From: Breviolum minutum Mf 1.05b.01
Lineage: Eukaryota > Sar > Dinophyceae > Suessiales > Symbiodiniaceae
Direction of reading: 5' to 3'
DNA length: 64,000 nucleotides
Assembly (NCBI GenBank): GCA_000507305.1
Contig: DF239020.1
Coordinates: 74,501-138,500, forward strand
The notes under the pieces are model-generated. The model did not search any database and was not told where the DNA came from. It saw only the letters and a list, made by a program, of their open reading frames with translations. This document shows positions 25,169 to 37,271 of this stretch, in pieces. The first letter of the stretch is position 1; each line of letters begins with the position of its first letter. The translations under genes were made by a program, and so were the position numbers.

Positions 25169-26665
25169 TCACATAGCTGAAGCTTCACCTGCCGTCATCT
25201 CTGCAGCTGCCACTTGTTCCATGAGTGCTTTGCTGACAGGATCTTCCTCTTCCTCCAAGCCATCAGTGCCATCAGTCACTCCACAACCTCCCAGCTCAGT
25301 TGCATCCGCCATCTCCGGCTCTGCGGCTCCACCAGCTCCCACGTTCGCTGGCATGATGGAGACGGCTCCCCCTCCGACCGGTCCATGGGCCTGTGCCGGG
25401 CGCTTGTAGCCGGAACGACGCTTGTTGCCACCGTAGGTTGGCTCGGTTGCAGCGCCAGTGCTGTTCCAATGCAGGAAGAACTCACCAACAGCTTCCTGTA
25501 AAAACTCCCAATCTCGAGGTGGTCGGCCAATACTCTGGCTCAACACTCCTGGCACACAAGAAAATGGATGCTCCTCTCCAAATGGTGCCAAGAGTTCTTG
25601 GAAAAGCATTACCACACTCTCAGGATTCATAAGTCCACCCTGCTCGATAGCTTGCCAGGCCTTTCCCATACTGTTGTGAATCCAGGACTTTGTAAAGAAC
25701 TCCACACGTTGCAAGTCATCACGCAGGGGAGAGGCCAAAGTCTCTTCACGAGCTCTCTCATGCGCACTTTTCAGTCCCTTGTAGACTTTGTTGCGCAATG
25801 CCTCTTGGTCTGGCAGAAGCAGACCTGCGGAGTCCCAAATTGCCTTGTCCAGAAGACAATCATCCATGAGCTCTTCATACTTGGCATTCAATACAGCTTC
25901 CACTTCAGACCACTGTGGATTCTGGCCACTCCCACTGAGAATCTCCCAATACGACATATGAAAAGCCACAGTGAGGTCCATGTCAAAGAACCATGGCTTG
26001 TCAGCACAGGCAGTACTGTAACCCCTCATGGCCGTCTCAATGTACTGTTGCGCCGACTGCTGCCAGGGCATAGTCAAGAGCTCTGGGGCCTGTGCACCCT
26101 TGTACAGGTACTTGGTGATACGCTTGAATAGCTCCATCTCATCCCAGTCCTTTTCCTTCTCTGCGATCTTCTTGATGGCCTTCCAAACTTGCTTGTTGAG
26201 ACAGGAGTGAACCTTCTGCAACACTTCCTCATGAGGCATCACAGGACCCGTTTGCACAGGTGCATAGCCACCACTGTACGGCCCGGTCTTCATTCTCTTT
26301 GGGTTTGGCAATTGCTGAGCAAAACTTTGTGGCTGTGCTTTGCCACCTTTGCCACCACTAAAGGTTTTGCCACCTTGGGCCACCTGTTGCCCAGGGATTT
26401 GAGCAGCTGGCCGTACATTCATGGCTCCTAGCCCATTGGCATCCTGGTACAGGAAAAACGTCACAGCACAACCAATACCAGGCAGATCTTCCTGGACATC
26501 CTCCGCAAGGAGGTAGATTCGTCCTTGGTTCCTGTAGGCATCTGGGTGGTCGATCTCCTGAGTGGCCTGGATCCAGCCAAACTTATCAAACCAGTCGAGC
26601 ACAGTGCCGCGAAGGCGCTTCGTGCTGAGCAGTTTTCGCGTGCCAGAGCCTTTTGCCCCTCCCAT
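25169..26665 (-). CDS. intronless cold-shock-domain protein
   Basis: A 498-residue open frame from an ATG in strong context (GCAGCCATGG) at 26663-26665 to TGA at 25169-25171. The frame extends 21 codons further upstream only by a GTG, so the ATG is preferred. Residues about 17-88 form a cold-shock domain: RLRGTVLDWFDKFGWIQ carries an RNP1-like KFGWI, and AVTFFLYQDANGLGAMNV follows. Cold-shock domains bind single-stranded RNA or DNA, and dinoflagellates are rich in such proteins. A Gly/Gln-rich linker follows, then a long helical region of unknown fold and an acidic tail with EEEEDP. The lack of introns among heavily split genes suggests a retroposed copy. It lies inside the apparent giant intron of the transporter. 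Confidence 0.85.
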   Translation of the reverse strand: MGGAKGSGTRKLLSTKRLRGTVLDWFDKFGWIQATQEIDHPDAYRNQGRIYLLAEDVQEDLPGIGCAVTFFLYQDANGLGAMNVRPAAQIPGQQVAQGGKTFSGGKGGKAQPQSFAQQLPNPKRMKTGPYSGGYAPVQTGPVMPHEEVLQKVHSCLNKQVWKAIKKIAEKEKDWDEMELFKRITKYLYKGAQAPELLTMPWQQSAQQYIETAMRGYSTACADKPWFFDMDLTVAFHMSYWEILSGSGQNPQWSEVEAVLNAKYEELMDDCLLDKAIWDSAGLLLPDQEALRNKVYKGLKSAHERAREETLASPLRDDLQRVEFFTKSWIHNSMGKAWQAIEQGGLMNPESVVMLFQELLAPFGEEHPFSCVPGVLSQSIGRPPRDWEFLQEAVGEFFLHWNSTGAATEPTYGGNKRRSGYKRPAQAHGPVGGGAVSIMPANVGAGGAAEPEMADATELGGCGVTDGTDGLEEEEDPVSKALMEQVAAAEMTAGEASAM

Positions 26666-27045
26666 GGCTGCGTTCGTTTCTTTGCAGGTTGCGGACACCA
26701 AACGTGTTGGGTTTGTTTCCAAACACACGTTTCTTTTATTGTTCTACATTAGATATTCACTTCTGTATATACATATGTTAAACAAATATATAATATATAT
26801 ATATAAGCAAATATATGTCTGTATATATGAAATACATCTATACTATGTATGTACTTTCATCTGGTTTGAGTATTTCTGGTCTCATAAATATGGACATTTC
26901 CAGTTCCAGTATGGATGCTTTCCCGGTTTGCTCGTTGGGTCTTTTGAAAGGCGTGGACCCCGTGATGACTTTTGCTGAGGTCCGCATAGCTGCTTGAGCC
27001 ATCAAGAGCATGAGTCACCAGCAGATATAGGCAGATCAAATTGGC

Positions 27046-28327
27046 TCAGACTTTGGATTGGAAAGTAGGCAAGTCAAGATTCCTGATCCTCGTAGCTTCC
27101 AACGAATGTTTCATTTCATCAACGAAAATCTGGGCAACTACGGGCGACAACCTGAAGGTCATGACTTTCCTTCGACCTACCCTTACCATTTTTGGAGGTG
27201 ACCGCCCGGCTGCCAATATGATTTCCAGGGCACATCTTCCATTTCTTCAGATGTGTGGCGTTCCGACAAAGCCAACAGCGTTGCAGCTAAATCTGCCTTC
27301 ACCTGGTGGAGTCAGGAACAAGACGTCACACAGTAAACACAAACATCACATGACAGTGATTCAATCATTTTGTTTCCCTTGCTTCTATCAAACATCATCA
27401 ACTTCATCAACCCCCCAACCATGCATATTAAATAACCACGTTCACATCCAGTTTCTTACGGATGTGGAGATATTTCTTTGTTTTTTTTCCCCCTTCCCAT
27501 TGCGGGCCTTGGGTGAAGGATTCGTCCTTTTCAAAAAGGCCTTGGGTGATTTTCCGACCGAACCAAAAACAACACTAGGCTTGAGATGGGTTGAGAGGGG
27601 GTTCCATCTTCGGAACACCAAACGCTCTCCTTTAAGACCTTAGTTCCTGGTGACCGGTGGCTTTGGGAGGGGAGTTACCCTTAAACTCTCATGTTGATGA
27701 ACATCAAATCTGAAGTAATCTTGTCTTGCATTTGCATCTTTACTGGCTTTCCTGTCGCTTAAAACGTAAAAACCAACAAAACCCATCAGCACGACGCCCT
27801 GAAATTCGCCATGATGCTCCAAATGCTTGGATGACCTGGTTGTTACAGCTTTCAACATGTCGCACCACTTGTACCTTGGCGTGGCTTTAGGGAAAGGTGG
27901 AGGCATCCTCACATTTCTGGTTGAACGACCCATTTTTGGGGGTGGGAGTGAAAATTGATGAACATGTTTGTAAGGCACCACCTTTCTATCCTTACCCAAA
28001 CATTTCTCCTTCAATATATAAGGTTTTCTGGTTTCTCACCAGAAACATTCACAAAATCTGTACACAGTTATAGGTTATACATACGTAGCTGTAGATGAGA
28101 AACGATGAGACTCCATTCCAGTGCTACTTGGAGTGCAAACTTGGAGGAGCGGCCCCTTTCATTCAACGCGAGTGGTAAACACTTTTGCCAATTTCGCCAG
28201 TTCAGATGGTAAATCCTTATGTAAATCTCCCAGTAATTTGAGCCAACACAAGATTTCTCCAGGATCCCGTTTTTGCAGCGATTTCCAATCGTGTTTTTTT
28301 GTCTTGCAACCCAGACACTGCCAGGTC
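27046..28327 (-). CDS. 3' exons of an unknown gene
   Basis: Four exons link in phase and end at a stop: 28327-28250 (DLAVSGLQDKKTRLEIAA), 27874-27836 (VQVVRHVESCNNQ), 27296-27214 (ADLAATLLALSERHTSEEM, GC donor) and 27151-27046 (SPVVAQIFVDEMKHSLEA, TGA at 27046-27048). The first two exons also have a second open frame, so that part of the chain is less certain. More open, exon-like sequence lies at about 28.3-28.4 and 30.4-30.7 kb. No family is recognised. The gene would end about 380 bases before the cold-shock gene starts, on the same strand. Confidence 0.45.
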
Positions 28328-31300
28328 CTGACTTTCTGTTGAGTCAAAGGCTTTCACAACACCATCCATTGAAAATAGCAAGGTCAACTGCCTCGGTGGC
28401 TCCAAATCTTTCAAAGAGCACTGGAGATGATTTGATGTGAACAGTCAGGGATCTAGAATTTACAACATGGGATTGTCACAATGCTATCGTTTAAAGGAAA
28501 ATTATGGAAAATTGATGAAACTTGGATATACAAGTTTTCACAACCCCTTCACAAACCAAGCCCAACACGTTTCATCCTTTCCCACTTCTAAATGTTTCCA
28601 CCCAAGCTACAAGACAAACTCTGAATCTTCATTCGCCAAGGACTCCATGATCTCAGGTAAAGTTGCAGACCAACCATCAGGCTGAATCCTAAAAGCTTAT
28701 TTTTTTTGAGGTGATACATTTGGGTATATTCTTATCCTTCTTCCCAAGGAATGATTTGGAACTGTAAGGTCTGACTGGTGAATTCTTCACAAGTGGAAAT
28801 TTGGATGGAATGTTTGTTCATTGTCTTCTTCCCCCCAAAAAAATCGACACCAAATTCTACAAGGAAGTTTCAAACTAAAATCCAAGTCGTAGCTATGATA
28901 CCCCCTTTTTGCGTCTCACTTGAACACCTCTGATATCATCCAACCTACGATCTCTCCAACAGCATTAGCACCTGCATGTCTTGTAAGATTTGGCCCTCAT
29001 GGGTCAACTGTTGACACATAGGATAAGCTTGCGGATCTCCAGGAGATGTGGCCATGGCAGCAATCTTATCCTGTGAAACAACGGGGAAAAGGAGAGTTTT
29101 CTATATTGCATCCATGGATGATTCCAGTCAATCCTTGATGAAAGGTGGGGAAAATTGAACGATACTGGATGGATGCTTGGAAAAAATTCTATTGTTCACG
29201 TTCTTCAATCTTTAAAGTTTCACAACAAAGTCTATCCAAGAAAAAGAAGATTGGTTGTAGTCTTGAAAGTGTGAAGAAAGTCCACCCCAAACATATCCGC
29301 GAACTCTTGGCAGCGACTGATGGAAATGGTGATCAGTGAAACTTCTTGAACTTCTTTCAGAGCTTAAGACTGGGTGACATGGGAGACGCCAAACAAATTC
29401 CCAACACATCATTGGACATGTCATTAAAAAACCATGAAAAACCAAACCGTATCCCCACGTTTCACCCCCATGAAATCCAACCCTCCAAGTGACAACAAAC
29501 AACAACCTTCACCATGCTTCCCAGCCTTCAAATCGGAAACAAAGCATGCTTCGCCGATTTCCAGCTCCAATCGTTCTCCACTGACCTTGGTACATTCCAC
29601 CTTCATTTGGCCGGATGCTCCAAGGGATGCCTTCAGTTCCTTGAGCCCAAAAACCCTGCAGACAAACCACGTCTAGGTATCGCACACGTGTGGTTTAATA
29701 CCTTGAATAAAGAGCATAGAAATTGCAATTTCCCACTTGGGTTTAGAACAGGATTTTCGAAAAAAAACGCACACATTAACATATCATCATATTTACATAT
29801 TTCATCCTATTTTCACATAAAACCTTCCTCAAATCCACTTCAAAAAAAATCCAACTCACGTTGATCACCTCGGGTCACTTGGGCCCCCCATAACCATTGG
29901 CCGCCCCCAAGCTTCGTCCACTAAACTCACCCCACCTCGCCAAACCAAGCCAAAGCGTTTGCAGTCGGTGATGGCCTCGGGTTTTTGGAGACACCGGCTT
30001 CCCGGTGTATCATGCAGGACGGACATCTTTCGGGGATGGATTTTTTGGGGTGGAAATTAATTCAAGACACTCCCAAAAATAGGGGTCCTTAACATTTAAC
30101 CGCGCCTTTTGTGCATCGTTGGTGAGTTTTCTTTTTTGAATCTCATTGAAGCAGTGATCCAACAAAAACGATAGAAAAAGGTACTGTAAGCTGGACCCTG
30201 ATCCAAGTCGCCATCACCTGATAGGTGTTTTTTTTTGCCGCCGTTTTCCGGGGGGTGTGGACTCCCCGAATCCCAAAGCAGCCCCAAACAAAATGGTCCA
30301 GTGATCCCTTCAACGGAGTATGATCCTCCACCTTGCAATCCACCAAGCTACAGTATGACCATCCACAGGTGGAGCCTGGGCTTGCAGGTCAATCAAGACC
30401 TATCAAGACCACGGATTGGACCCATCATTTCCACAAAGAACTTCTGACGGGAAGAGTTTTGGGACCAAAATTGACAAAAATAAATTAATGGGTCACTTGA
30501 AGCATTTTGAAGATACACTCGAATTGTTGCACAAGGAACAAATCCAAGTGGTGGTAGCTGAGGTTGGGTTCCTTTCAGAAATAGAGGGATGACGTGCTTG
30601 AGACTGTGATGATGACTTTCTGATGTCTGTTGTTGGAAGCTAGTTGAGGAGCCTATGGCCCAATGCCCCAATGCATCTTCGGTTGGGATGACGAGTAGAT
30701 CATGTGTTGCCATCTCAAATCAAATATCTTCTCTGGATTCCTGTAAAAAGTCAGTTCAAGATGAATCACCAAATCCTTCCAAGCATCTCAATCTGCACAA
30801 ATTGCAACATTTCACCAATCTGGACCCCCAAAAAAACAAAAGTTAAAAAACAACTGGTAAACCCTTCATACCACCTACACCTCTAATAAATTTCCATCCC
30901 CAACTCCTTCACCTCAATTTGGAAACCATCTCAAGGTCATCAACCTTTGTGATAACAAACTCAAGCTGAACGTCCCTTTTGGCACCCCAACACTTGGATC
31001 GGGCAAGTCTGTTGGGACTTTCTCTACTGAATGACCTTGGAAAAACATCCAGGCAGGATGGTAGTGGTTTCACCATGGCATGGTTCTACAGTACTCATGG
31101 TGACAAGTAACCACTCAAAAGACTTTAAACTGGAAGTAAAACTCATATTTGTGATATATCTCCCATTTTCTCACACAAATTACATGAAGTTGTACCACTG
31201 GTGTGCATTTTCATGCATTTTCAATGTATATTTTTCCATTGATTCCAAGTACATAAACACACCATACTTTTGTGGCTACCATTTCCATGAATCCCCTGAG

Positions 31301-31767
31301 GCATCCCCGCTGGGATTGCGTTCATAAGCCTCCGAAACTGTCGCGCCCGGCGCTGCTGGATCCTGCTTCGTTTTTTTCCTTTTTCGGGTGGCTACCAAGA
31401 TGCCTGGAAAACCAGAAACAGAACTGAGGTTTTGCTGTGTGTGTTTTGTTTGGATATATAGCTCTGTGTTAGTTATGTTTTGGTCCCAGATTTGTGTCTC
31501 AAAATGTAGAAACTTAGGAACAGGGATGGGTCTACCAAAACACACAATGCCGTGCCACAAGTGCTTCCGCAAAAACATCAATGGTGCTGTGGTGAGTGAC
31601 TTTGTAAAATAATCACTATACTATTGCTTGGCCCAATCTTGCCAGGTAGAAGCAAGATCAATCAAAGACATCTGTAGATTTATGAAAGTTGTGTAATCTA
31701 CGGTAACTAGCTTCACATTTGTTTAGACATCTATTGCAGTTCTTCTATCCTTCAGCTCCCTTCATAC

Positions 31768-33024
31768 CAAGCATATCCTTCAACGCGTTGAAGAACGTAC
31801 ACGTTCTGACAAAAATCACATTCTTCTCTTCACCATCATTCATCCTTTCTTTTTCATAGTTTAGACATCAGAAAATCCAACTATTTTCCCAAGAAATTGG
31901 CAATCTTGTCACCATTTTTGTAGTTTCATCCAAACGCCCTTCCAATCAACGCCTCTGTTTCCGCGTTGTACTTCTCCGTTGAGCTGCTTGCACTGCCCTT
32001 GGGACTCATTAACTCGATGCCCTCCTCATGCTCTTCGGACGCTGGCAGGTCACCATGAGGTCATCACCGGTCGTTTGGATGGGACGTGTTGACTCTCGTG
32101 TTGAAATGGGGAGGCTGATGAATAAACTGAAAGACATGAACACATATACGTACATTTTGTCTTGTTTTGCTTGTTGAGATCAAGCTTGGTTCACTTTGAT
32201 AAAAGAAACACTTCGCGGGATTTGAGAAATAAAATAAACAAGCTCAATCAAATTTGGCCAGTGGATCACCTGTAGAAGTGACACCGTAGTAATCATGCGC
32301 AAAACTTGCATGAGGAATTTCCTTGGATTTCCTCCCCCACTAACATCCACAAAATTCATGAAAACGGTCTCGCCCCAAAAAATTCCCAGGTAACTTCCAC
32401 CCTGACGAGTCGTCCTCTGCAGATCGGCCACGAGGATCCGAGACAGTGAACCACAGCAAGCAGGCAAAGAAAATCGCAGGATAGGCCACCTCAACACTTG
32501 GAAATCTGGCGACATTTGTCATTTGGAAATCTGACATTTGTGAAACATCTAACTGCTTTCAAGTAAAATCATGTAAACAAATACCAAGCAATTGGTTGAT
32601 ATCCAACGGGGATTGTTGGAAGGTTATATGTAAGGAAACCATGAGACGAAGTACTTGAAGCCAACGGCTGATACATACGTGTTGGATGGTGTGGTCTTGA
32701 GCTCACCTGGTGCTCACTGGATTTTGGGTGCTTGCATGCTATTTGCAACGGATTAGCAGTGATATCCAGCTATCAAAGACCATCAAACATCATCATCTCA
32801 AGGCACTCAATAGTATCACTTGTGGGTATTTAGGAGCAACATAAATGATTCTCAAGTTGCCCTACTGAACGGAGCCGTTACAACCCAAACACACCAAGAG
32901 CTGAAATAGCTACATTGCTGACCTATCAAATGTACATTCAATCAGCAATACTCATCAGCAATACTCATCATCATCATCATCAGCAATACTCATCATCATC
33001 ATCATCATCATCATCAGCAATACT

Positions 33025-33055
<31 letters not shown>

Positions 33056-36000
33056 TGAAATCACATGAGATTCTCCAATCTCTGAAAACCTTTGTTGATC
33101 CGTCCAAAAGTTTTCCTTTCGATCCAAGGTACTACAACAAAAGGAATCCGCCAGCCCCAACGAGGCCCTAGGAAACCTGCCAACAATTGTCCTCACATTG
33201 AAGGTTCAAACATGTTCAATCCAAAATGCTTTTAGTCATATTGAAATCATGTTTTTGTAGTCATGTGAATGAATCGTGTTTCCATTAATATAATATAGTT
33301 CTAGGGAGTTTGCCAAAATAAAGCCATCAATTTCAGGTGTTTGATTCTGCGATGCGATATCCCCGTTGGAAATGTGCCAAAAAACAAAACAGGCTGAATT
33401 CACCACCAATTTTTCCTCATCCACCCATGTGGGTGATTGGTTCATTTCACTAACTGGAATTGAGGTTCGTTTCGGGAGTATTCCTGTAAACTACGCACCT
33501 CAACCTGGGAGGTTGTTTTTTTTCAGCTTGTTTTTGGGTGGAAATTTGCCAGTCCCAGTGGCGGAAACTTCACTAATCGACAATCTCAACATCTTTGAGT
33601 CGGGAAATATAAGGGAAAAATGGAGTCAAACACCACGCCCAAGAGATTCAACAGGGTGTAGTTTCACACCCAAACAAGCAGAAATTACACACATATATAT
33701 ATATACATATGAAACATGGATGATGTAGCATATATCAAATTCACGAGGTACTGTCAATTTGTTGACTCGAGTTCAATGATTCAAGACCTTTTCAAATCAA
33801 AATGGTGTTGCAATGAATCATTGGACACGACACCTCCAGGACGTTTGTCACCTACATTCCCTCATTCCGGATAAAAAAATGGGCAACGTACATTCACTTC
33901 CAAACTCATGTTCAGCACATTTTTTTCTGCACATGTACTGAAAACTATTGGAACTTTCCATAAACATCAAACAAAAATTGGTTAACAAAAACACATCTTC
34001 CCCCGGGTTTCCTCAGTTTTCTCCTTTCCCCCCGGGGTGCCACCTTGACCCAACCTCCACCGACGGGAATCTCCTGAAGCAACGCCCACCGACGTGGCTA
34101 CTCCCATGGCCGCCGAGACGATGCCACGTTGTTCCGGAGCTGCTAAATCACCACCTAAAACCGACATAGCGTGTATATGAGTGGAGAAAAAAGGGTATAT
34201 ATAATATGTCAAATTGTATGTGTGTATATATATATATCTATGTGACATTGTAAACATATACATAATATTAAAATATATATATAGTACATACATATGCAAT
34301 TTTACATATGTAGAAACATATGTAAACATACATGTGTCATGGTCTAAACTTCTTATATTGGGGATGGTAATCCCAAATTGATAAGGGAATCCTTATAGTG
34401 GATATTTGCACCACTACTGTTGGGGTGATGACCATCCCGTACCACACGGAACCAATGGGAGTTTTGACCCCAGAACATATGACATATGTAAATATGTAAA
34501 TATATATGTATGTATATAGTATGTAGTATGTACAACATAACAGTATGTATAATGTATATGTATGTATATGTACATGTCTAACACTAATATCCAAGAAGTA
34601 CATCTTTTTTAGATCCTTTCAAATCCACTACCCTTTTATCCAGAAACTTCTGAAGGCTTTTGGAGTTCCAAAAGGCCCTCAGGAATCAATGGGAAAGTCG
34701 TTTTTTTCCCCCCTATTTCTTCCACAGAAAATGCTGTGTTGGCCAAAGAAACGCACCATCTTTTTCTAACAAAGCGTTATTTTGTGGTACCGGGAACCAC
34801 CAGTTTTATATTGTATATAAATATATATATTCTGCGCCCCCCAAAAAAAATGGACCAAATTTCTGGTGTCTTGATGTGCCAAAACGTGCTCCACCTGATT
34901 ACCTAAAGCTGGCCGAGCTACACAACGAATAAAGAAGCGGAAAGGAGCCGCCCACCGACACTCCTGACCCGCTGTTGAGTTTTTTTTATGGCGACTTTCA
35001 AGATATAAATCATTCTTGTAAAAAACGTAGCAATGGACACAAAAACATGTTGAACATGTATGAGTTCTAATGTGTGTTTTCTATTGCCATGGTAATTTGC
35101 AGTAGGGTAAGAGAGATGAAACATATCTGAACTTATCCAAATAATTTCTATATATAAGCAATTAAAACATATGATATATCTAGGTAAATATATTCTATCA
35201 TATATATTACAAATGGTTACTATTCTGTGAACATTTCAATTTCTCAACTTCTCGCAGTGCATCATTCTTCAACAGACTCACCTTTTCCGATGATTCTGCT
35301 GTTTGGATCTCCTGTGAGTACTCGGCATAGGAAATACCACCTGCTACCGGTGCATGGCTGGAATTTGCCAGGTAAGGGATAACAAACATAGAAAACCCAA
35401 AATACAAAGTCATTAAACATCCAAACATATGCGAAAGCTAGCTATGTGTGGGCATTCATATCTGATACAAACTCCATATATCCATGATAAACAGAATGAT
35501 CCTTAATTCATTTTCTCATATTTGCTCATATTTTCTATGTTTCCCCTATTTTCACACCTTCCTTACAAAAAAAAAGGACTTCCCTCCAATGAATCGGGAA
35601 ATCATCAAGCTTGCCACATCCAAGTGACAAGAATCCTGATCCTCCGGAAGGGATATACCTTAAACAACAACACTGGAAATGATTTTCACCCCCGAAGATT
35701 AACAGCTGGAACCTGAAGTCATGATGGTTTGGGCAGATTCGATCTTCCTTTCACAGGGGTCTGATAACTCAGGTTCCAGCCGTTAATCTTCCGGGGCGTG
35801 TTGGGTTTTTTGAAACCAAACATGAACATTCAATTTTGAGAGAAAACCTTTTGACACTTCACTCTTAACAACATGACAAGTCAACTTTCAATGATCTGTG
35901 ACGTTTTTTGTCTTTTTTCTAACCAGTATGGGTGAACACATGTGGTGGTGATGTCACAAATCTGACTGCCAAATCAGTCTCATTCAGGGCATGCATATGG

Positions 36001-36327
36001 AACCTCTCAAAAACACGTACCAGTACCTTCCAACTTTGGCCACGGCCATATCTAATCCTGACGAACCACTTCGCTTGTCTAACATCCCACATCTCTGTTT
36101 TCAAAAAACAGACCCCCCCCCCCAGCCAGAGTTCTATCATGTCAGGCACCCAAAATCACCTTTAGTTTTTGATCTTGCAGAGTCACATCCAACTGAACAT
36201 TTTTTTTGAAAGAAACCGAGAAGCTTAATGAGCGCGCACGGCACGCTGCCCAAAATCACTACAGCCAACAGCAGATTTACTCGATTCAATCGATCTGCCA
36301 AAGGCCCAAGTGCTAAACTTGTTGCTC
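31768..36327 (-). CDS. Spinster-type MFS transporter, 5' half (TM2-TM6 and loop)
   Basis: Phase-linked exons: 36327-36238, 36051-36004, 34963-34922, 34154-34074, 33176-33133, 32489-32432, 32041-31972 and 31805-31768. They read ALGPLADRLNRVNLLLAVVI (TM2-3 with the MFS motif A, GxLaDRxxR), YWYVFLRG, VSVGGSFPLLYSL (TM4), GDLAAPEQRG with SAAMGVATSVGVA (TM5), GFLGPRWGWRIPFVV then AYPAIFFACLLWFTVSDP (TM6), an acidic loop (SEEHEEGIELMSPKG) and FFNALKDML. Donors include GC after 36238 and GA after 34074. Alternative donors exist after TM6 (32401) and after TM3. The last exon ends one base into a codon and joins in phase to 12007. The first exon(s) with TM1 were not securely found. Confidence 0.78.
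32945..33052. repeat. ATC microsatellite with higher-order unit
   Basis: ATC repeats broken at intervals by AGCAATACTC, which itself recurs four times with a growing number of ATCs between copies, so a compound unit has been duplicated within the array. It lies in a transporter intron (between exons 33176-33133 and 32489-32432). Confidence 0.85.
34175..34570. repeat. TA/TATG-rich simple-sequence tracts
   Basis: Alternating purine-pyrimidine tracts rich in TATATA, TATGTA and CATATG at about 34195-34330 and 34480-34570. They lie in the transporter intron between exons 34963-34922 and 34154-34074. No gene is seen here. Confidence 0.75.
35689..35798. repeat. inverted-repeat (MITE-like) element
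   Basis: The ends CCCCGAAGATTAACAGCTGG and CCAGCCGTTAATCTTCCGGGG are reciprocal apart from about two mismatches, and the arms continue into AACCTGA / TCAGGTT. It is about 110 bases in all and lies in a transporter intron. No second copy was noticed. Confidence 0.6.
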
Positions 36328-37177
36328 CTGGAGAGCAAAGGGGAAACAATGAAATCATGATGTCTGTTCAGCCTGTTAATGTATCAACATTGGAAATATT
36401 TGGAAACCCTAAAGGACATCACAAACAAAACCCCTAGAATTTTGAAAAACCCGCCTTTTCAGATACTCAGACATCATCGCAACATGTTCTTTGTCCTCCT
36501 TTCAATGAGTGAAACTGCATGAATCTGATCTCTACAACCATCTTCAACTTATGCATGTTTGAGATGGTTGAATTGAAATCAATGATTTCTATATTATTTC
36601 GATAAATGCGATATCATATCCGTTTATCATCGTTTCTATTCTATGTTATTCCCAGCGTTCCAGCGAGATTTCATTTTCCCACTCCGGAGGCACCTCCGAC
36701 AAAGAAAAAACCTCATGGCTGCAACGCAGTGAATCGATCATCCAAAAAATCGAAAACATCATTCATCCAACAGCGATCTTCTCACTTTGCTGTCTCAACA
36801 AACTTGTAAAAAAAAACAGAAGAGAACCTGGACACCCCTAGTCCTCTAATATTCAACCTGGTTGTGCGCTGAACCGTGCTGACATGTTCGGAAACAAAAT
36901 TACAGGTGGAACATGTGACATGCTTCCAAGATGAACTTGTAGCTTTCTTCCTTTTACAAGCAAAAGAAGGGGCCCCCCATTTTCCACCCAACCGGCTAAA
37001 GCTATGGGAAGGCATTCCCATGAATTCACGACTAAATCATGGCTACTACCATGCACTGTAACCATGCTAGAAACATCCGCCAAAACCACGGAAAAAAAAC
37101 ACTCATCATTTCCAACCTGCCCCCCATGATTTGACCATGGATTTCCCATCTTTTTTTTGTTGGGGGGTTTTGGTCAC

Positions 37178-37271
37178 CTGCCATAGATCCCAGGTGCCAA
37201 GTTGGACTTGACCACCCAATTTGCTATCTTTTTCCAAGGCGGTCAGGTCAAACTCCTCGGCAATGGCGCTC
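37178..37271 (-). CDS. possible 5' exon upstream of the MFS transporter
   Basis: Between a GCTAAG|G acceptor and a CAG|GTGACC donor, the minus strand reads SAIAEEFDLTALEKDSKLGG and then QVQLGTWDLWQ without a stop. Its position suggests an N-terminal exon of the transporter, before TM2. However, its phase does not connect directly to exon 36327, so at least one exon would be missing. It could instead be the 3' part of a different gene. Confidence 0.35.

Larger units (their letters stand above)
12008..31767 (-). other. apparent giant intron of the MFS gene with nested genes
   Basis: The upstream transporter exon ends at 31768 before a GTATGA donor, one base (G) into a codon. The next transporter exon starts at 12007 after a CACCAG acceptor, with two bases that complete the codon. 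No other TM7 exon was found near 27-32 kb, and no TM1-TM6 exons near 12-24 kb. The interval contains, on the same strand, the 3' exons of an unknown gene, an intronless cold-shock gene and a long multi-exon unknown gene. It may be a true nested-gene intron, the result of an insertion, or an assembly misjoin. Confidence 0.55.

Noticed and set aside
25568..26131. 187-codon plus-strand frame
   Set aside because: It is antisense to the cold-shock-domain gene and simply mirrors its codon bias.
27041..27643. 200-codon plus-strand open frame
   Set aside because: It lacks protein-like texture, and the minus strand of the same interval holds linked exons (27296-27214, 27151-27046) with splice sites and a stop.
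35287..35360. Exon-like segment (HAPVAGGISYAEYSQEIQ) with a GTGAGT donor
   Set aside because: It does not fit the transporter, whose exons 36051-36004 and 34963-34922 already join in phase; it could be an alternative exon, but nothing supports that.
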